A stretch of 64,000 nt of DNA, taken from assembly GCF_030550815.1 (NCBI RefSeq), contig NZ_CP114583.1, forward strand, positions 62,001-126,000, in the 5' to 3' direction. Source of the stretch: Candidatus Mycoplasma mahonii (GTDB lineage Bacteria > Bacillota_I > Bacilli_A > Mycoplasmatales > Metamycoplasmataceae). This document shows, piece after piece, positions 31,550 to 41,953 of the stretch. Below the pieces are notes generated by a model that did not search any database, had not been told where the DNA came from, and was given only the letters and a program-made list of their open reading frames with translations. Numbering within the stretch: the first letter of the stretch is position 1; each line of letters opens with the position of its first letter. The position numbers and the translations under genes are program-made.

Positions 31550-33349
31550 ATGAAAGATAATCGTAAGTTAAATAAACAAGATATAGATAAGCAACTAAAA
31601 AGCGTTGATACAGAATTAAAAGATGGTGTGTTTACATTTTCGGGACAAATGACCATTGGTGAATTTTCTAATAAAATAAATATAAGTTCAACAGAAATTA
31701 TTACCAAATATTTTAAAGAGGGGAAGATGTTTAACATCAACCATACACTTGGTGAAGAAGAGATTGCTGAATTATGTCTTGATTATGGATTTGATTTTCA
31801 AAAAGAACATCAAATAGATGCATCTAACTTTATGGATGAAGTTAAGATCCAAGATCACGATGATGATTTAATCAATAGAAGTCCTATCGTGACTATTATG
31901 GGTCATGTTGATCATGGTAAAACTACATTAATAGACAAAATAAGGAAATCAGAGATTACAAAATCAGAAGCCGGAGGAATTACACAGCACATTGGCGCTT
32001 ACCAAATTTTTCATAAAGATAAGTCAATTACATTTTTAGATACACCTGGCCACGAAGCTTTTTCGGCTATGAGAGCTAGAGGCGCAAACTTAACAGATAT
32101 TGTTATTTTGGTTGTTGCGGCTGATGATTTAGTCATGCCTCAAACAAAAGAAGCAATTGATCACTCCAAGGCTGCCGATGTTCCAATCATAGTTTTTGTC
32201 AATAAGATGGATAAACCTGGTGCTGATCCAGAAAAAATAAGAGCAGAACTCTCAAAGCATGATGTGTTAGCTGAAGAATGAGGTGGGCATGTTCAATTCA
32301 TTGAAGGGTCTGCATTAAGTGGAGATGGTGTCGATAAATTACTTGAAGGAATCCTTATTCAGGCAGAATTAATGAAGATAAAAGCAAATCCTAAAAGACT
32401 ATCAATTGGTGTGGTAGTTGAATCTAGTGTTACAACTGGCAAGGGAGTTGAAGCTACACTTATTGTTACCAACGGAACATTAATAGTCAAAGATTTTATC
32501 GTTGCTGGCTCTAATTTTGGTCGTATTAGATCAATGAAAGATGTTGTCGGAAAAACACTTGAATCTGCCGGTCCATCAATGCCAGTTGTTGTAACGGGTT
32601 TGAATTATTCTCCAGAAGCTGGGGATAAATTTTATGGATTTAAAGATGAAAAATTTGCCAAAGCACTTGCTAATAAAAAAGCTTTTACTGATAAACAAAT
32701 TGATCTAAAAGCAAGAACAACCCTTCAAATTAAAGATGGGATTAAAGTTTTAAATATTATTATTAAATCAGATGTTCAAGGAACGACTGAGGCAGTTAAA
32801 TATGCTTTATCCAAGATCAATAATGATGAAGCAATTGTTAATATTGTAAGAGCATCTGCTGGAGTTATCACAAAATCAGATGTTGTCTTAGCACAAGCTT
32901 CTGGAGCAATCATATATTGCTTTAACGTGAAACCAAATAAAGAAATAGCATCATTTGCTGATCATGAAAGAGTTCAAATTGTTTCCTACAATGTTATTTA
33001 TAAAATGATCGAAGATGTGGAAAAAACAATTTCTGGTATGAGAGCACCTAAATATGAAGAATTTATCACTGGTGAAGCTGTTGTTAAAATGGTTATTAAT
33101 TCATCTAAAGTTGGTAATATTGCAGGTTCTGAAATGGTTAAAGGATATGCACTTTCAAAATCTGGCGTCAGACTTAAAAGAGCTGATAAAGTTATTCACG
33201 AAGGTAAACTTGATTCATTACAAAGAGGACCAGATCAAACTAAAAAAGTAGAAAATGGTAAAGAATTTGGATGTCATATTTATAAATTCAATAATATCGA
33301 AGAAGGAGATATCTTGGAATTCTTTATTGATCAAGAAATTAAGGTATAG
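31550..33349 (+). CDS. infB: Translation initiation factor IF-2
   Basis: 599 aa, a compact IF-2 lacking the long N-terminal extension. Brings initiator tRNA to the 30S subunit. A short N domain ([20 protein letters not shown]) precedes the G domain with [19 protein letters not shown] and [10 protein letters not shown]. Domains II-IV include [17 protein letters not shown] at 32279-32281 is Trp. The TAG stop overlaps the rbfA GTG by 1 nt. Confidence 0.97.
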
Positions 33350-33699
33350 TGTCAATTGTCCATAATAAAAAAGAAGCTAGATATCTAAGATCTGTATCAG
33401 AAATTATTGCTAATGAAGTCACTAATGTTAATATTTCTGATACAACAGTTACTGGCGTGAAGTTATCTAATGATGACTCGCATTTAAATGTCTATGTAGT
33501 TTTTAGTACTAATAAAGAAAGATCAATGAAATATTTAAATAAGTCTAAAAGTTTTGTTAGAAAAAGACTAGCTCAAGGATCTAGACAAAGAAGGGTTCCT
33601 GATATACATTTTTTACATGATGAGTCCCAAGAAAAAGGATCAAAAATTGATCAATTATTACAAGAGATCAAAAATGGTAATTTAAACCAAGAAAAATAA
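33349..33699 (+). CDS. rbfA: Ribosome-binding factor A
   Basis: 116 aa. Acts in 30S maturation, binding near helix 1 of 16S rRNA. KH-like fold with SEIIANEVTNVNISDTTVTG and the C-terminal RRVPDIHFLHDES. The start is GTG at 33349, coupled to the infB stop (TAGTG); GGAGATA upstream is the Shine-Dalgarno. Last gene of the rimP operon. Confidence 0.93.
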   Translation: MSIVHNKKEARYLRSVSEIIANEVTNVNISDTTVTGVKLSNDDSHLNVYVVFSTNKERSMKYLNKSKSFVRKRLAQGSRQRRVPDIHFLHDESQEKGSKIDQLLQEIKNGNLNQEK

Positions 33700-33702
33700 A
33701 TT

Positions 33703-33735
33703 CTACACGTACAAATTAAAAGGAGTGTAGTTTTT
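33703..33735 (+). terminator. Terminator after rbfA
   Basis: CTACAC and GTGTAG (6 bp, 16-nt loop) followed by TTTTT. Confidence 0.55.
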
Positions 33736-33823
33736 ATGACAAGAAATTTAAAATACTTTCCAATGTATTGTTTTGATAGTTTTTAAGAAAATAGTGACAC
33801 TTTTTTATATTGCCATATGGATA

Positions 33824-33829
33824 TATAAT
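33824..33829 (+). promoter_or_regulatory. -10 box of a leaderless promoter in front of a dead gene
   Basis: TATAAT ends 7 nt before ATG 33836, the same layout as for live genes. Confidence 0.65.
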
Positions 33830-33835
33830 AAATTA

Positions 33836-34582
33836 ATGTCAACATTATCAACACCATCTATTATTTTACTATTAATTATTGTTGGATTCCTATCAGCAAT
33901 TATCGCATCTCTAATCAGGCTATGAGGAGGACTAATTGCTATTCCTCTTATACTTTTAATCATTGATGAAGACAAGTTTCTTCATGCGAAACTTATTGCT
34001 TATGTTTCCATTTTTGCTTTATTATAGATACATGAAACAAAAAGGACACTGCAATAAGATAAAACACTTCACATTGCTCTTGGAGTTGTCCCTACTAATG
34101 TTATTTCTGAATTATATTTATACATAATCTTTTCCATACTTGTATTTGGGGTAATTATTTTAGTAAATATAAATGGAAAAGTAAAAGCCAACTTGCCACT
34201 ATTTGGAGCATTCATTGGTCTTGATTAAGGATCATTAGTCATCTCTGGCGGTGTCTTATTTATTCTCTTATTAGTCACTAGCTTAGGAATGAAATTAAAA
34301 GAGACTGGAGTTAATGCTTTATTTTTAAAAATATTTGATGCATCTTCAAATATTATTGTGGGACTAGCCAGTGGTCAATATGCAGATTTCGAAGTAGATG
34401 GTATTTTATGATATTTACCATTAATTATTATCATTGGTTCTATACCTGGTTCATTATGTGGGTCACTATTATCAAAGAAAATGAATGAAAAGCATATCAC
34501 TATTTTATTTCATGTTGTTATGGCAATCACACTGACATGAGAAATTATTTTTACAATATTAATATCACAAGGTATTATGTAA
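33836..34582 (+). pseudogene. TauE/SafE-family transporter, three in-frame stops
   Basis: A 249-codon frame that translates as a polytopic membrane protein of the TauE/SafE (YfcA) anion-exporter family. It starts with LLLIIVGFLSAIIASLI; the second repeat has NIIVGLASGQYADFE and PGSLCGSLLSKKMNEKH. The frame is intact from ATG to TAA, but TAG at 34025 and TAA at about 34055 and 34226 interrupt it. No frameshift was found. TGA codons at three places read as Trp, as expected. The promoter still looks good. Probably a recent pseudogene. Confidence 0.7.
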
Positions 34583-34638
34583 AAATTAAAAAAATGATTT
34601 TTTTGTAAAACTTTTCATATTTTACTACATATATTAAT

Positions 34639-34950
34639 GTGAAGAAAAATATTTTTACAGTAATTATGATAATCATCTTATTTGGAATGGGAATTGGAGT
34701 TTATTTAATAACTCATAATTCTAAAACAAAAATAAGCAAACGAGACTATATTGTCATAAAAGGATCTGGTACTTTTTATAATGGCCCCATTACAGTTCCC
34801 AAGGGTACGACTTTTGAGTACGCCATTAAGAAATTGAATTTACAAAGAACAAGAAGCATTAATGAAATCTATGAAGGAGTGGGTAAAAATAAATTCTATC
34901 ATAAAATCACTGACAAGCTTTTCAAAGATATCACCATCCACATCAAATAA
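34639..34950 (+). CDS. ComEA-like membrane-anchored protein
   Basis: 103 aa, starting at GTG. One N-terminal membrane anchor (about residues 4-25) precedes a small outside domain: DYIVIKGSGTFYNGPITVPK, then GTTFEYAIKKLNL. This resembles the SLBB/beta-grasp part of ComEA, without the helix-hairpin-helix DNA-binding part. It sits just before comEC, where comEA belongs, so a role in DNA uptake is inferred from place and weak similarity. No Shine-Dalgarno is evident. Confidence 0.65.
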   Translation: MKKNIFTVIMIIILFGMGIGVYLITHNSKTKISKRDYIVIKGSGTFYNGPITVPKGTTFEYAIKKLNLQRTRSINEIYEGVGKNKFYHKITDKLFKDITIHIK

Positions 34951-34966
34951 ATTAGATTATCTCTTC

Positions 34967-36259
34967 ATGGCACTTCTTTCATTATTTATATACTTAACCA
35001 TCATATCTTCATTTAGTCTGATATATATTTTGTTTTGCTCAGTGTTAATATTGTTATTAATTAAGAGGCCAATACTCATTTTATCTGGAATAGTCATTTT
35101 TTTTGCCGCCTGGTATTTAATGTATTTCCAAAGGCAAGAAAAAATGCACCAAAGCATTAATGGGATTTTTGAAATTAAAAAAATAATTAGCTCCGGTTAC
35201 ATTATTAAAGCTAATGGCAATAACGTTCTTATTAGTACCAAGAAACATTTTGAATTATTTGATGAGATAAGAATATCGGGGCAAATAGAAACTCCAACAA
35301 ATTTTAATGGGGCGAAATTTGATTTTGTTTCTTACTTAAAAACGCTTAACATTGAGAATATTATAAAATTTCCTAAAATATCATTAGCTTCACACTCTGG
35401 CGACATTAGAACAAAATCACTTTCGTTTTTAACAATAGGGCCAAGTGAATATACAAAAGTGGCACCGCTTGTTATGCTTGGAGTTAAAACAAATGCAGCT
35501 AAAGACATATATCAAATGAGCATTAGGTTATCCGTTGTGCACTTATTTGTGATATCAGGTTTTCATATTTCATTTTTATATTTATTAGTAGGCAAGATTT
35601 TAAAAATTATGAAAATAGATAAATACACCAATCCATGAATGCCGTTATTTATGATATTGATTTACTTATTTTTAATTAATTTTCCATTGTCTGCCTCAAG
35701 AGCATTTATTTTAATCTTATTACTCAACATTAATAAGAAATTGCTTAAAAATAGGTTCACTTCTATGGAAATTTTAGCCATTGTCATATGTTTGATGTTT
35801 TTATACAAACCATATTCCATTAAATCATTATCATTCATTTATACATTTTTAGCAACCGGGACCGTGTTATATATTAATTCATTTAAATTTAAGAGTGATT
35901 TAATGAAATATTTATCCATATCAATCATTGTTTATTTCATAACAGTACCTATATCCATTTATATTAATCATTTTTTTGCACCACTAGGTATTCTAATGGG
36001 GATTATATTTACTCCCATTATGATGATGGTTTATACATTATCAATTTTTCTATTCCCCTTCAAGGATGTTATGAACCAAGTTTATATAGTTTTTGTATGG
36101 CTGTTAAAAGTTATGGATGGAGTCAATCCGCTAGTGAAAATAAACTTAAGTTTGTTTATTATTCAAATTTTATATTTAATAGCTCTTAGTTCTTTTATAA
36201 TATGAAGGTTATGATATTTATTTACGGAGAAGAACAATATTTTATTGATAAAAAACTAA
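34967..36259 (+). CDS. comEC: Competence membrane channel ComEC
   Basis: 430 aa from ATG 34967. Polytopic protein thought to pass single-stranded DNA into the cell. The ComEC core is present: SVVHLFVISGFHISFLYLL, LINFPLSASRAFILI and a C-terminal helix bundle. The metallo-beta-lactamase-like domain of full ComEC is absent. In-frame ATGs at 34862 and 34871 would overlap the upstream gene by 80-89 nt and are less likely. The TGA at 36203 is Trp, so the frame runs 18 codons further, to TAA 36257-36259, overlapping holA by 58 nt. Confidence 0.85.
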
Positions 36260-37125
36260 ATTCAATAATAAAAAAAGAGGGTCTTGATCCCATCAAGTTC
36301 GATGAAGCATCGGACCTTGCTTCAATTATTGCTGAGATTGCAACGATCTCATGGTTTTCTGAAAAAAAATTGATTGTGCTTAAGAACATTAAAGCCTTAA
36401 CTGGCGAAGAAGAAACTCAAGAAATTATTAATGCTCTTAATACTCTGGATGATAGCTTAGAAGTTGTGATCATTAATAACTTCAAAATAAAAAAAAGTAA
36501 TTCACTGGTTAAATTTTTATTAAAAAATGCTGATATTCATGAAGTTAAATCATTAGATTCCAAAGATATGGCTTCCACAATTAGGGAAATTGTGATTAGT
36601 AAGGGTGGTTCCATCACTAATGCAGCTGCCATAAATTTAGGCACAAAAGTACCAAATGATTTAAGGATCATTATCTCCGAGATTGATAAACTTATGCTTG
36701 AGTCACAAGAGATTGACAAAGATCAAATCGAGAGGTCAATCGGAGAATATGTGATCGAGGATGCCTTCTCTCTCTCAAATGCAATATCTGCAATGGATAA
36801 AAATGGAATTATTTATTCTTATAATAAGATGATCAAAAATAACGAAGAGTCAACTGTCATTATTTCAAAAATAGCAAGTGTATTTTTATTTGCTTTAAAA
36901 GTGAATCAATATAAGAAGTTGCATATGAATAACATGGAAATTGCCACAAAGATGAATGCTCATATATTCCGAATTAAGAAGGCGTCTGAGTTAATATCAA
37001 CCACCACAAATGAAAGTATAAAAGGCATTATCATTAAATTGGCACATCTTGATAAAAATATTAAAACAGGTAATGTTAATGACCTTATTGGTTTAAATGA
37101 TTTTATGCTTAATTTAATTATGTAA
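36202..37125 (+). CDS. holA: DNA polymerase III delta subunit
   Basis: 307 aa. Opens the sliding clamp during loading. Recognised by overall pattern: MIFIYGEEQYFIDKKLNSII, SWFSEKKLIVLKN, then LRIIISEIDKLMLE and EDAFSLSNAI. It follows comEC, the order seen in Bacillus (comEC-holA). Divergent, as delta subunits usually are. Confidence 0.88.
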   Translation: MKVMIFIYGEEQYFIDKKLNSIIKKEGLDPIKFDEASDLASIIAEIATISWFSEKKLIVLKNIKALTGEEETQEIINALNTLDDSLEVVIINNFKIKKSNSLVKFLLKNADIHEVKSLDSKDMASTIREIVISKGGSITNAAAINLGTKVPNDLRIIISEIDKLMLESQEIDKDQIERSIGEYVIEDAFSLSNAISAMDKNGIIYSYNKMIKNNEESTVIISKIASVFLFALKVNQYKKLHMNNMEIATKMNAHIFRIKKASELISTTTNESIKGIIIKLAHLDKNIKTGNVNDLIGLNDFMLNLIM

Positions 37126-37204
37126 AAAATAGCCATTTTTATTCAGTTATTTTTTATATTAAAAAACATTCCTTCTTTTTGAACATTATTAAATGGAGGA
37201 AGAA

Positions 37205-37927
37205 ATGAATATAATTTTAATTTACTTTGCCATTAAGTATAAGGGCGATTGAGATAAGATTTTTAAAGCTTTAGAAGAGAAAGAGAAAGTCCCAATATCG
37301 GAAATGAACAAGTTAGAAGAAGAGTTAAAGACAAGTGACCAAAAAATAATCACCATCTTAGATATAAATTATCCAAACAAACTCAAGGAAGCCTATAAAC
37401 CTCCATTTGTTCTTTGATTAAAAGGAGATGAAAAATTACTTAGTCAAAAGATGATTTCTTTTACCGGAAACATCTCTAATGAAACATCAAAGGAAAAAAT
37501 TACTCAGTTTATGCCAGAGTTAACAAACCGCCATACCTTGGTATCTGCTTCATATAAAGGTGTTGATGTTGATGTTGCTAATCAAAACGGGCAAGGTATG
37601 GTTTACATCCTTGCAAATGGCATCAATAAGCCATATTTGAATCATACAGAAAAGAATATTGACCTATTGATTTCTGAGTATCCACCAGATCAACATTTAA
37701 AGAAGGAACACTTTGCAAATCGGAATCGATTGATTGCCGCGATGTGTGAAAGTCTTATTTTAATCAACTCAGAAAAAAATGGAGGTATCAACTCTTTGAT
37801 TACTAATTTTTTGAATCTTGGAAAGGAAATTTATTGCTTTGTTGGAGGTGGTTCTGATGATGGCAACTCAGAGTTAATTAAACAAGGAGCTAATTTAATT
37901 ACAAGTATAAAAGATATATGTGATTAA
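37205..37927 (+). CDS. dprA: DNA-processing protein DprA (short, divergent)
   Basis: 240 aa, shorter than the usual 290-370. Protects incoming DNA and loads RecA. The Rossmann core is recognisable: YPNKLKEAYKPPFVLWLKG, LVSASYKGVDVD (for SGLARGID), YILANGINKPY, LISEYPP and FANRNRLIAAM. The GSR motif after the first strand is FTGN, and the C-terminal winged-helix domain is missing. GGAGGAAG precedes the ATG, and TGA Trp codons occur at 37250 and 37418. With comEC it suggests natural DNA uptake was or is possible. Confidence 0.85.
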
Positions 37928-37986
37928 TGTATAGAATTAAATATTTCACCACGAAAATATTTTTTCTTTACAAAGATTTTTTAATG

Positions 37987-37992
37987 TATGCT
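37987..37992 (+). promoter_or_regulatory. -10 box of a leaderless promoter (topA)
   Basis: TATGCT, preceded by TG (extended -10), ends 7 nt before ATG 37999. This rules out the upstream in-frame ATGs at 37927 and 37984. Confidence 0.6.
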
Positions 37993-37998
37993 ATTTAT

Positions 37999-39975
37999 AT
38001 GAGTAAATTAGTAATAGTAGAATCACCAAATAAAATAAAGTCAATTGAGAAATACCTAGGAAAAGATTATAAAGTTATGGCTTCGGTTGGTCATATAGTT
38101 TATTTACCATCATCAGGTGTTAATCAATTCGGAGTTGACATGGACACTTGGACACCAAACTATAAAATTGATCCGAAGAAAAAAAATGTTGTTTCTAAAT
38201 TAAGACAAGCATCAAAAAAAGTTGAAGAAGTTTTAATCGCCACTGATCCTGATCGTGAAGGAGAAGCAATTGCTGATAACTTGGTTAAATTTTTAAAAAT
38301 AGATGATAAATATAAAAGAATTAGATTTAATGAAATAACAGAAGATGCAGTTAAAGAAGCAATAAATAATCCATCAGTGGTTGATGATTTATTAGTTGAT
38401 TCACAAATTGCTCGGAGAATTTTAGATCGAATTATTGGTTATAAACTATCGTCTTTAATGAGAAAGAAAATCTATAATGCACCAACAAGTCCTTCAGCAG
38501 GCAGGGTTCAATCAATTGCAATGAAGTTAACTGTTTTAAGGGAAAGAGAAATTGAGACTTTTGTACCTGTGCAATTCTTTCTTGGTAAAGCGGTTATTTC
38601 GGAAGATATAGAAGCAAAATATCATAACCGAGAAAACAAAGAACATAAAGAATGAATATTACCTGATGAAGCAGAATTAATTAAGAAAAAATTAGTCGGA
38701 CCATTAATAGTTGAAGATATTAAAAGATCCATTAGAAGTGAGTCTAAAAAAACTCCATTTAAACAAGCTATTCTATACAAGAGAGCAAATTCCGCTTTAG
38801 GAATGTCAGCAAGCGCTATTCAAATGGCAGCACAAAAATTATATGAAGGCTATGGTCAAGGTGGGTTAATTACATACCCAAGAACTGATTCCACTAGAAT
38901 GTCTAGTAGTTTTGTTACCAAAGCAAAACAATTTATTTCTACTAAATTCGGACCAAAATATTTAGCAGAAAAAATTAGTGGTTTTGCTGGTGCTCAAGAT
39001 GCCCATGAAGCCATCAGACCCACAAGCTTAGATTTAACACCAGACGAAGCCAAAAGTTCATTCAATCTTGAAAATTCAGAATACAAAGTTTATAAATTAG
39101 TTTATATAAATACGTTGCAATCATTAATGAAGGTTCCACGAAAAGAAATTATTAGATATGAACTAGAAGTTAATGAAGTTAAATTTAGAATGTCATCATC
39201 AAAAGTAATTTTTGATGGATACTACAAAGCTTCAGGATACGATAAAAAGAGGGAGTTACCTAAATACAATATCGGAGATGCTATTCCTGTTTTAGAATAC
39301 TTGGTTGAACAAAATGAAACACAACCTCCAGTAAGATTTAATGATGGTTCTTTGATTGAAAAACTTGATTCAATTGGTGTTGGTCGACCCTCAACATTTG
39401 CGACTACAATTAGAACATTGAAAAATCGTGATTATGTAACAAAAGAAGGGAATGCTCTTAAAGCGACAGACTTTGCTAAAATCGTTTTCGATAAGTTAAT
39501 CACAACATTCCCGAAAATCATGGATGAAGAATATTCTTCCAAATTAGAACGTAGATTGGATGATATTTCCGGAAATAAAACAGGTTATAAAGAACTATTA
39601 GATGAATTTTGAGAACAGTTCTCTAAAGCACTTACCAGTGCCGCTGACATTATTGAGGTGACAAAAATGATGAACATTCCTGCTGGTAAGAAATGTTCTT
39701 TATGTGAGGAAGAGTTAATTGTTAGACGAAACAAAAGGGATGGAACTAAGTTTTTTGGTTGTTCAGCATTTCCAAAATGTATGCACACTGAACCAGATCC
39801 ATCACAAAAGAAAAGATTTTTTGGCAAAAAGAATTATAGCAATAAAAAGTTTGTCAAGAAAGAAACTACCAAAAAAGCAACTCCAAAGAAAGCAATTGTG
39901 AAAAAATCCGCTCCTAAGAAAAAGGGCACTGGCAAAAAAGTTGCAAAGAAAAACATCATTATCAGAGATAACTAA
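37999..39975 (+). CDS. topA: DNA topoisomerase I
   Basis: 658 aa. Relaxes negative supercoils. TOPRIM domain (VIVESPNKIKSIEKYLG; ATDPDREGEAIA), active Tyr293 in GGLITYPRTDSTRMS. Only one C-terminal zinc ribbon (CSLCEEELIV ... FFGCSAFPKC) is left, followed by a lysine-rich tail with AKKA/KKAT-like repeats that can bind DNA or RNA polymerase. Two TGA Trp codons. The start at 37999 gives the canonical MSKLVIVESP N-terminus. Confidence 0.97.
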
Positions 39976-40002
39976 AAAATCGCAATTTGTGATTTTTTAG
40001 TT
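39970..40002. terminator. Bidirectional terminator between topA and ppa
   Basis: AACTAAAAAATC and GATTTTTTAGTT form a perfect 12-bp stem around a 9-nt loop. A- and T-runs let it work on both strands. It overlaps the ends of both convergent genes. Confidence 0.8.
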
Positions 40003-40554
40003 ATATCTATATTTTTTTGGATGTAGTTCTTTCATTTGGCTAATGAATTCGTTTTTTGAAAGACTTCCGTATGTATTCATTAATTCAAGACAATCATTGT
40101 ATTCTCTAACACCATAATCAATATCTTCAAAACCAGATACTGATGTGATACCTTGTCTTTTTCAATTCTTGTATGTTGTAAAGAATGTTTCTACAGTTTT
40201 AATTCATCTATTTGGTAGATCATGAATTGAGTTAATGTCATTTAATTTATAATCATCTGAATGAACAACAATTAACTTAGTATCGGTTTCCCCGTCATCG
40301 ATCATTTTCATTGCTCCAATAATTCTTGCATTTAATGAAACTCCTGGCATAAATGTTTCTCCGGAATAAACTAAAACATCTAATTCATCTCCGTCTCAAT
40401 CTAAAGCTTCAGCAACATATCCGTAATTTGCAGGATACACAAAACCAGCTCTCAATATTCTATCTACAACAATCTTTCTTTTTTTTCTATCATATTCATA
40501 TTTTATATTTGATCCCATGGGGATTTCGATATTTACTATTATTTCTTTTTTCAT
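39997..40554 (-). CDS. ppa: Inorganic pyrophosphatase
   Basis: 185 aa, soluble family I. Hydrolyses pyrophosphate and pulls biosynthesis forward. The signature DGDELDVLV is intact, as are [30 protein letters not shown] and [10 protein letters not shown]. Four TGA codons encode Trp, so standard-code translation breaks it up completely. A TAAAAT at 40561-40566 ends 7 nt from the ATG, so it belongs to the leaderless class. Confidence 0.95.
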
Positions 40555-40560
40555 ATAAAT

Positions 40561-40566
40561 ATTTTA
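40561..40566 (-). promoter_or_regulatory. -10 box of a leaderless promoter (ppa)
   Basis: On the minus strand TAAAAT, then ATTTAT, then the ATG: the same 7-nt spacing as on the plus strand. Confidence 0.65.
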
Positions 40567-40600
40567 CTATTTTTTAAGGTTTTTTTGGTATTATTTAATA

Positions 40601-40714
40601 GCAACATTGTTGCAGAAAGTAGATTCACTTCTCACCTGATGTTTATTACATGGGTACTGGCTACACCAATATGAAAATTATTGTAGTTTGAGAAGTGGTT
40701 AAAACCACTTTTTT
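40601..40714 (+). promoter_or_regulatory. infC-rpmI-rplT leader with terminator/antiterminator
   Basis: A small hairpin GCAAC-ATT-GTTGC (40601-40613) leads. CACTTCTC (40626-40633) can pair with GAGAAGTG (40690-40697). That pairing blocks a terminator, AAGTGGT-TAAA-ACCACTT (40693-40710) with a T-run. Only one of the two structures can form. In firmicutes this operon is often controlled by ribosomal protein L20 at such a leader; I infer the same here. -10 candidate TATTAT lies near 40589. Confidence 0.7.
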
Positions 40715-40732
40715 ATTTTAAAGGAGATTATT

Positions 40733-41338
40733 ATTGCTAGAAGCATAAACAGAAAAAAACCAACAGCAGAACATATAATGAATAAATTTATTCCGTTTCC
40801 AAAAGTGTTTGTCATATCATCTACAGGTGAAAAACTTGGGGTAATGACAAAATTTGAAGCATTAGCATTAGCTGAATCTGAAGGATTAGATTTAGTAATT
40901 ATCTCTAATAATCCTAAGCAACCAGTGGCAAAGATATTGGACTACGGAAAATTTAAATATAAACGTAAGAAGAAAAGAAAAGATGCCAAGGCCAAACAAT
41001 CTGTTACAAACAATCGAGAAATAAGGTTAACACCAATGATTGGTGAACATGACCTTATGACAAAGTCTAGAAAAGCTAGAGAATTTATTGAAAAAGGAGA
41101 TAGAGTTAAAATATCTCTTAAATTTAGAGGTCGTGAAATGGCAAGAAAAAATTTAGGATACGATAAACTAGACGAATTTTATAAAACTCTTGAAGATACA
41201 GCTATGGTCGAGAAAAAACCTACACTTAGTGGTGGTAGATTCTTGGACATGTATTTACAGCAAGATAAGAGGAAGAAAATTAAGGAGGCACCTAATGCCA
41301 AAGATGAAGACCAAAAGCGCCTTGACAAAGAGGATTAA
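40733..41338 (+). CDS. infC: Translation initiation factor IF-3, probable AUU start
   Basis: 201 aa. Monitors start-codon and initiator-tRNA pairing on the 30S subunit. Core motifs: [68 protein letters not shown] (40721-40726) is 6 nt before ATT 40733, which gives a normal N-terminal extension; no ATG, GTG or TTG lies in frame there. ATG 40778 would leave a truncated N-terminal domain and has no Shine-Dalgarno. AUU is the start of infC in E. coli too, where it permits autoregulation. A C-terminal extension ([14 protein letters not shown]) overlaps rpmI by 44 nt. Confidence 0.9.
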   Translation: MARSINRKKPTAEHIMNKFIPFPKVFVISSTGEKLGVMTKFEALALAESEGLDLVIISNNPKQPVAKILDYGKFKYKRKKKRKDAKAKQSVTNNREIRLTPMIGEHDLMTKSRKAREFIEKGDRVKISLKFRGREMARKNLGYDKLDEFYKTLEDTAMVEKKPTLSGGRFLDMYLQQDKRKKIKEAPNAKDEDQKRLDKED

Positions 41339-41483
41339 AGTAACAGGCACAGGAAAAGTTGTGAGAGGTCATGCATTTAGATCACACTTAGCACAAAACA
41401 AAACAACAAAACAAAAACGCCAGTCAAGAAAATCAACACTGATGTCAGCGTCAGATGTGAAAAGATTTAAGGGATTATACTAG
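41295..41483 (+). CDS. rpmI: 50S ribosomal protein L35
   Basis: 62 aa, highly basic. [20 protein letters not shown], then [24 protein letters not shown] precedes the ATG, which lies inside the end of infC. Confidence 0.96.
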   Translation: MPKMKTKSALTKRIKVTGTGKVVRGHAFRSHLAQNKTTKQKRQSRKSTLMSASDVKRFKGLY

Positions 41484-41492
41484 GGGGTTACT

Positions 41493-41846
41493 ATGAGAGT
41501 AAAAGGTGGAGTAGTATCAAGAAAAAGAAGAAAAAGATGACTCAAACTTGCTAAAGGTTATTGAGGACATAAATCAATCGGGTTTAAAGTTGCTAAGCAA
41601 CAAGTTGTTAAATCATGAACATATGGATTTAGAGATAGAAAAACTGTAAAAAGAAATTTTAGAAAACTTTGAATTGCGAGAATTAATGCAGCAGTTAGAA
41701 GTCGAGGTCTTACATATTCAGTCTTTATGAATGGACTTAAAAAAGCTAATATCGAGGTTAACAGAAAAATGTTATCAGAATTAGCTATTCATGAACCAAA
41801 GGCATTTGAATTAATCCTTGCCGAAGCAAAAAAAGCTTTAAAATAA
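41493..41846 (+). CDS. rplT: 50S ribosomal protein L20
   Basis: 117 aa. [20 protein letters not shown], then [18 protein letters not shown]. Needed early in 50S assembly and a probable repressor at the leader of its own operon. Four Trp residues are coded by TGA (e.g. in KGYWGH and RKLWIARIN). GGGGG precedes the ATG. Confidence 0.97.
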
Positions 41847-41953
41847 AAGTTCATTTACAAAAACACGTAATTTTTCTCTTATGAAGATTAACGTTTTTTT
41901 TATTAAAATAAAGTTTCATTTGTTAAAATTGCAGAGTAAAGAAACGAGAAAAT

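Noticed and set aside
33736-33786. 16-codon ORF after the rbfA terminator
   Set aside because: Too short, no recognisable content, and it begins in a terminator T-tract.
34862-34966. Upstream ATGs (34862, 34871) as the comEC start
   Set aside because: They would overlap the ComEA-like gene by 80-89 nt and add a non-homologous, poorly hydrophobic N-terminus. ATG 34967 lies 16 nt after that gene's stop.
37927-37998. ATGs at 37927 and 37984 as the topA start
   Set aside because: The added 24 residues have no counterpart in topoisomerase I, and a -10 box lies at 37987-37992.
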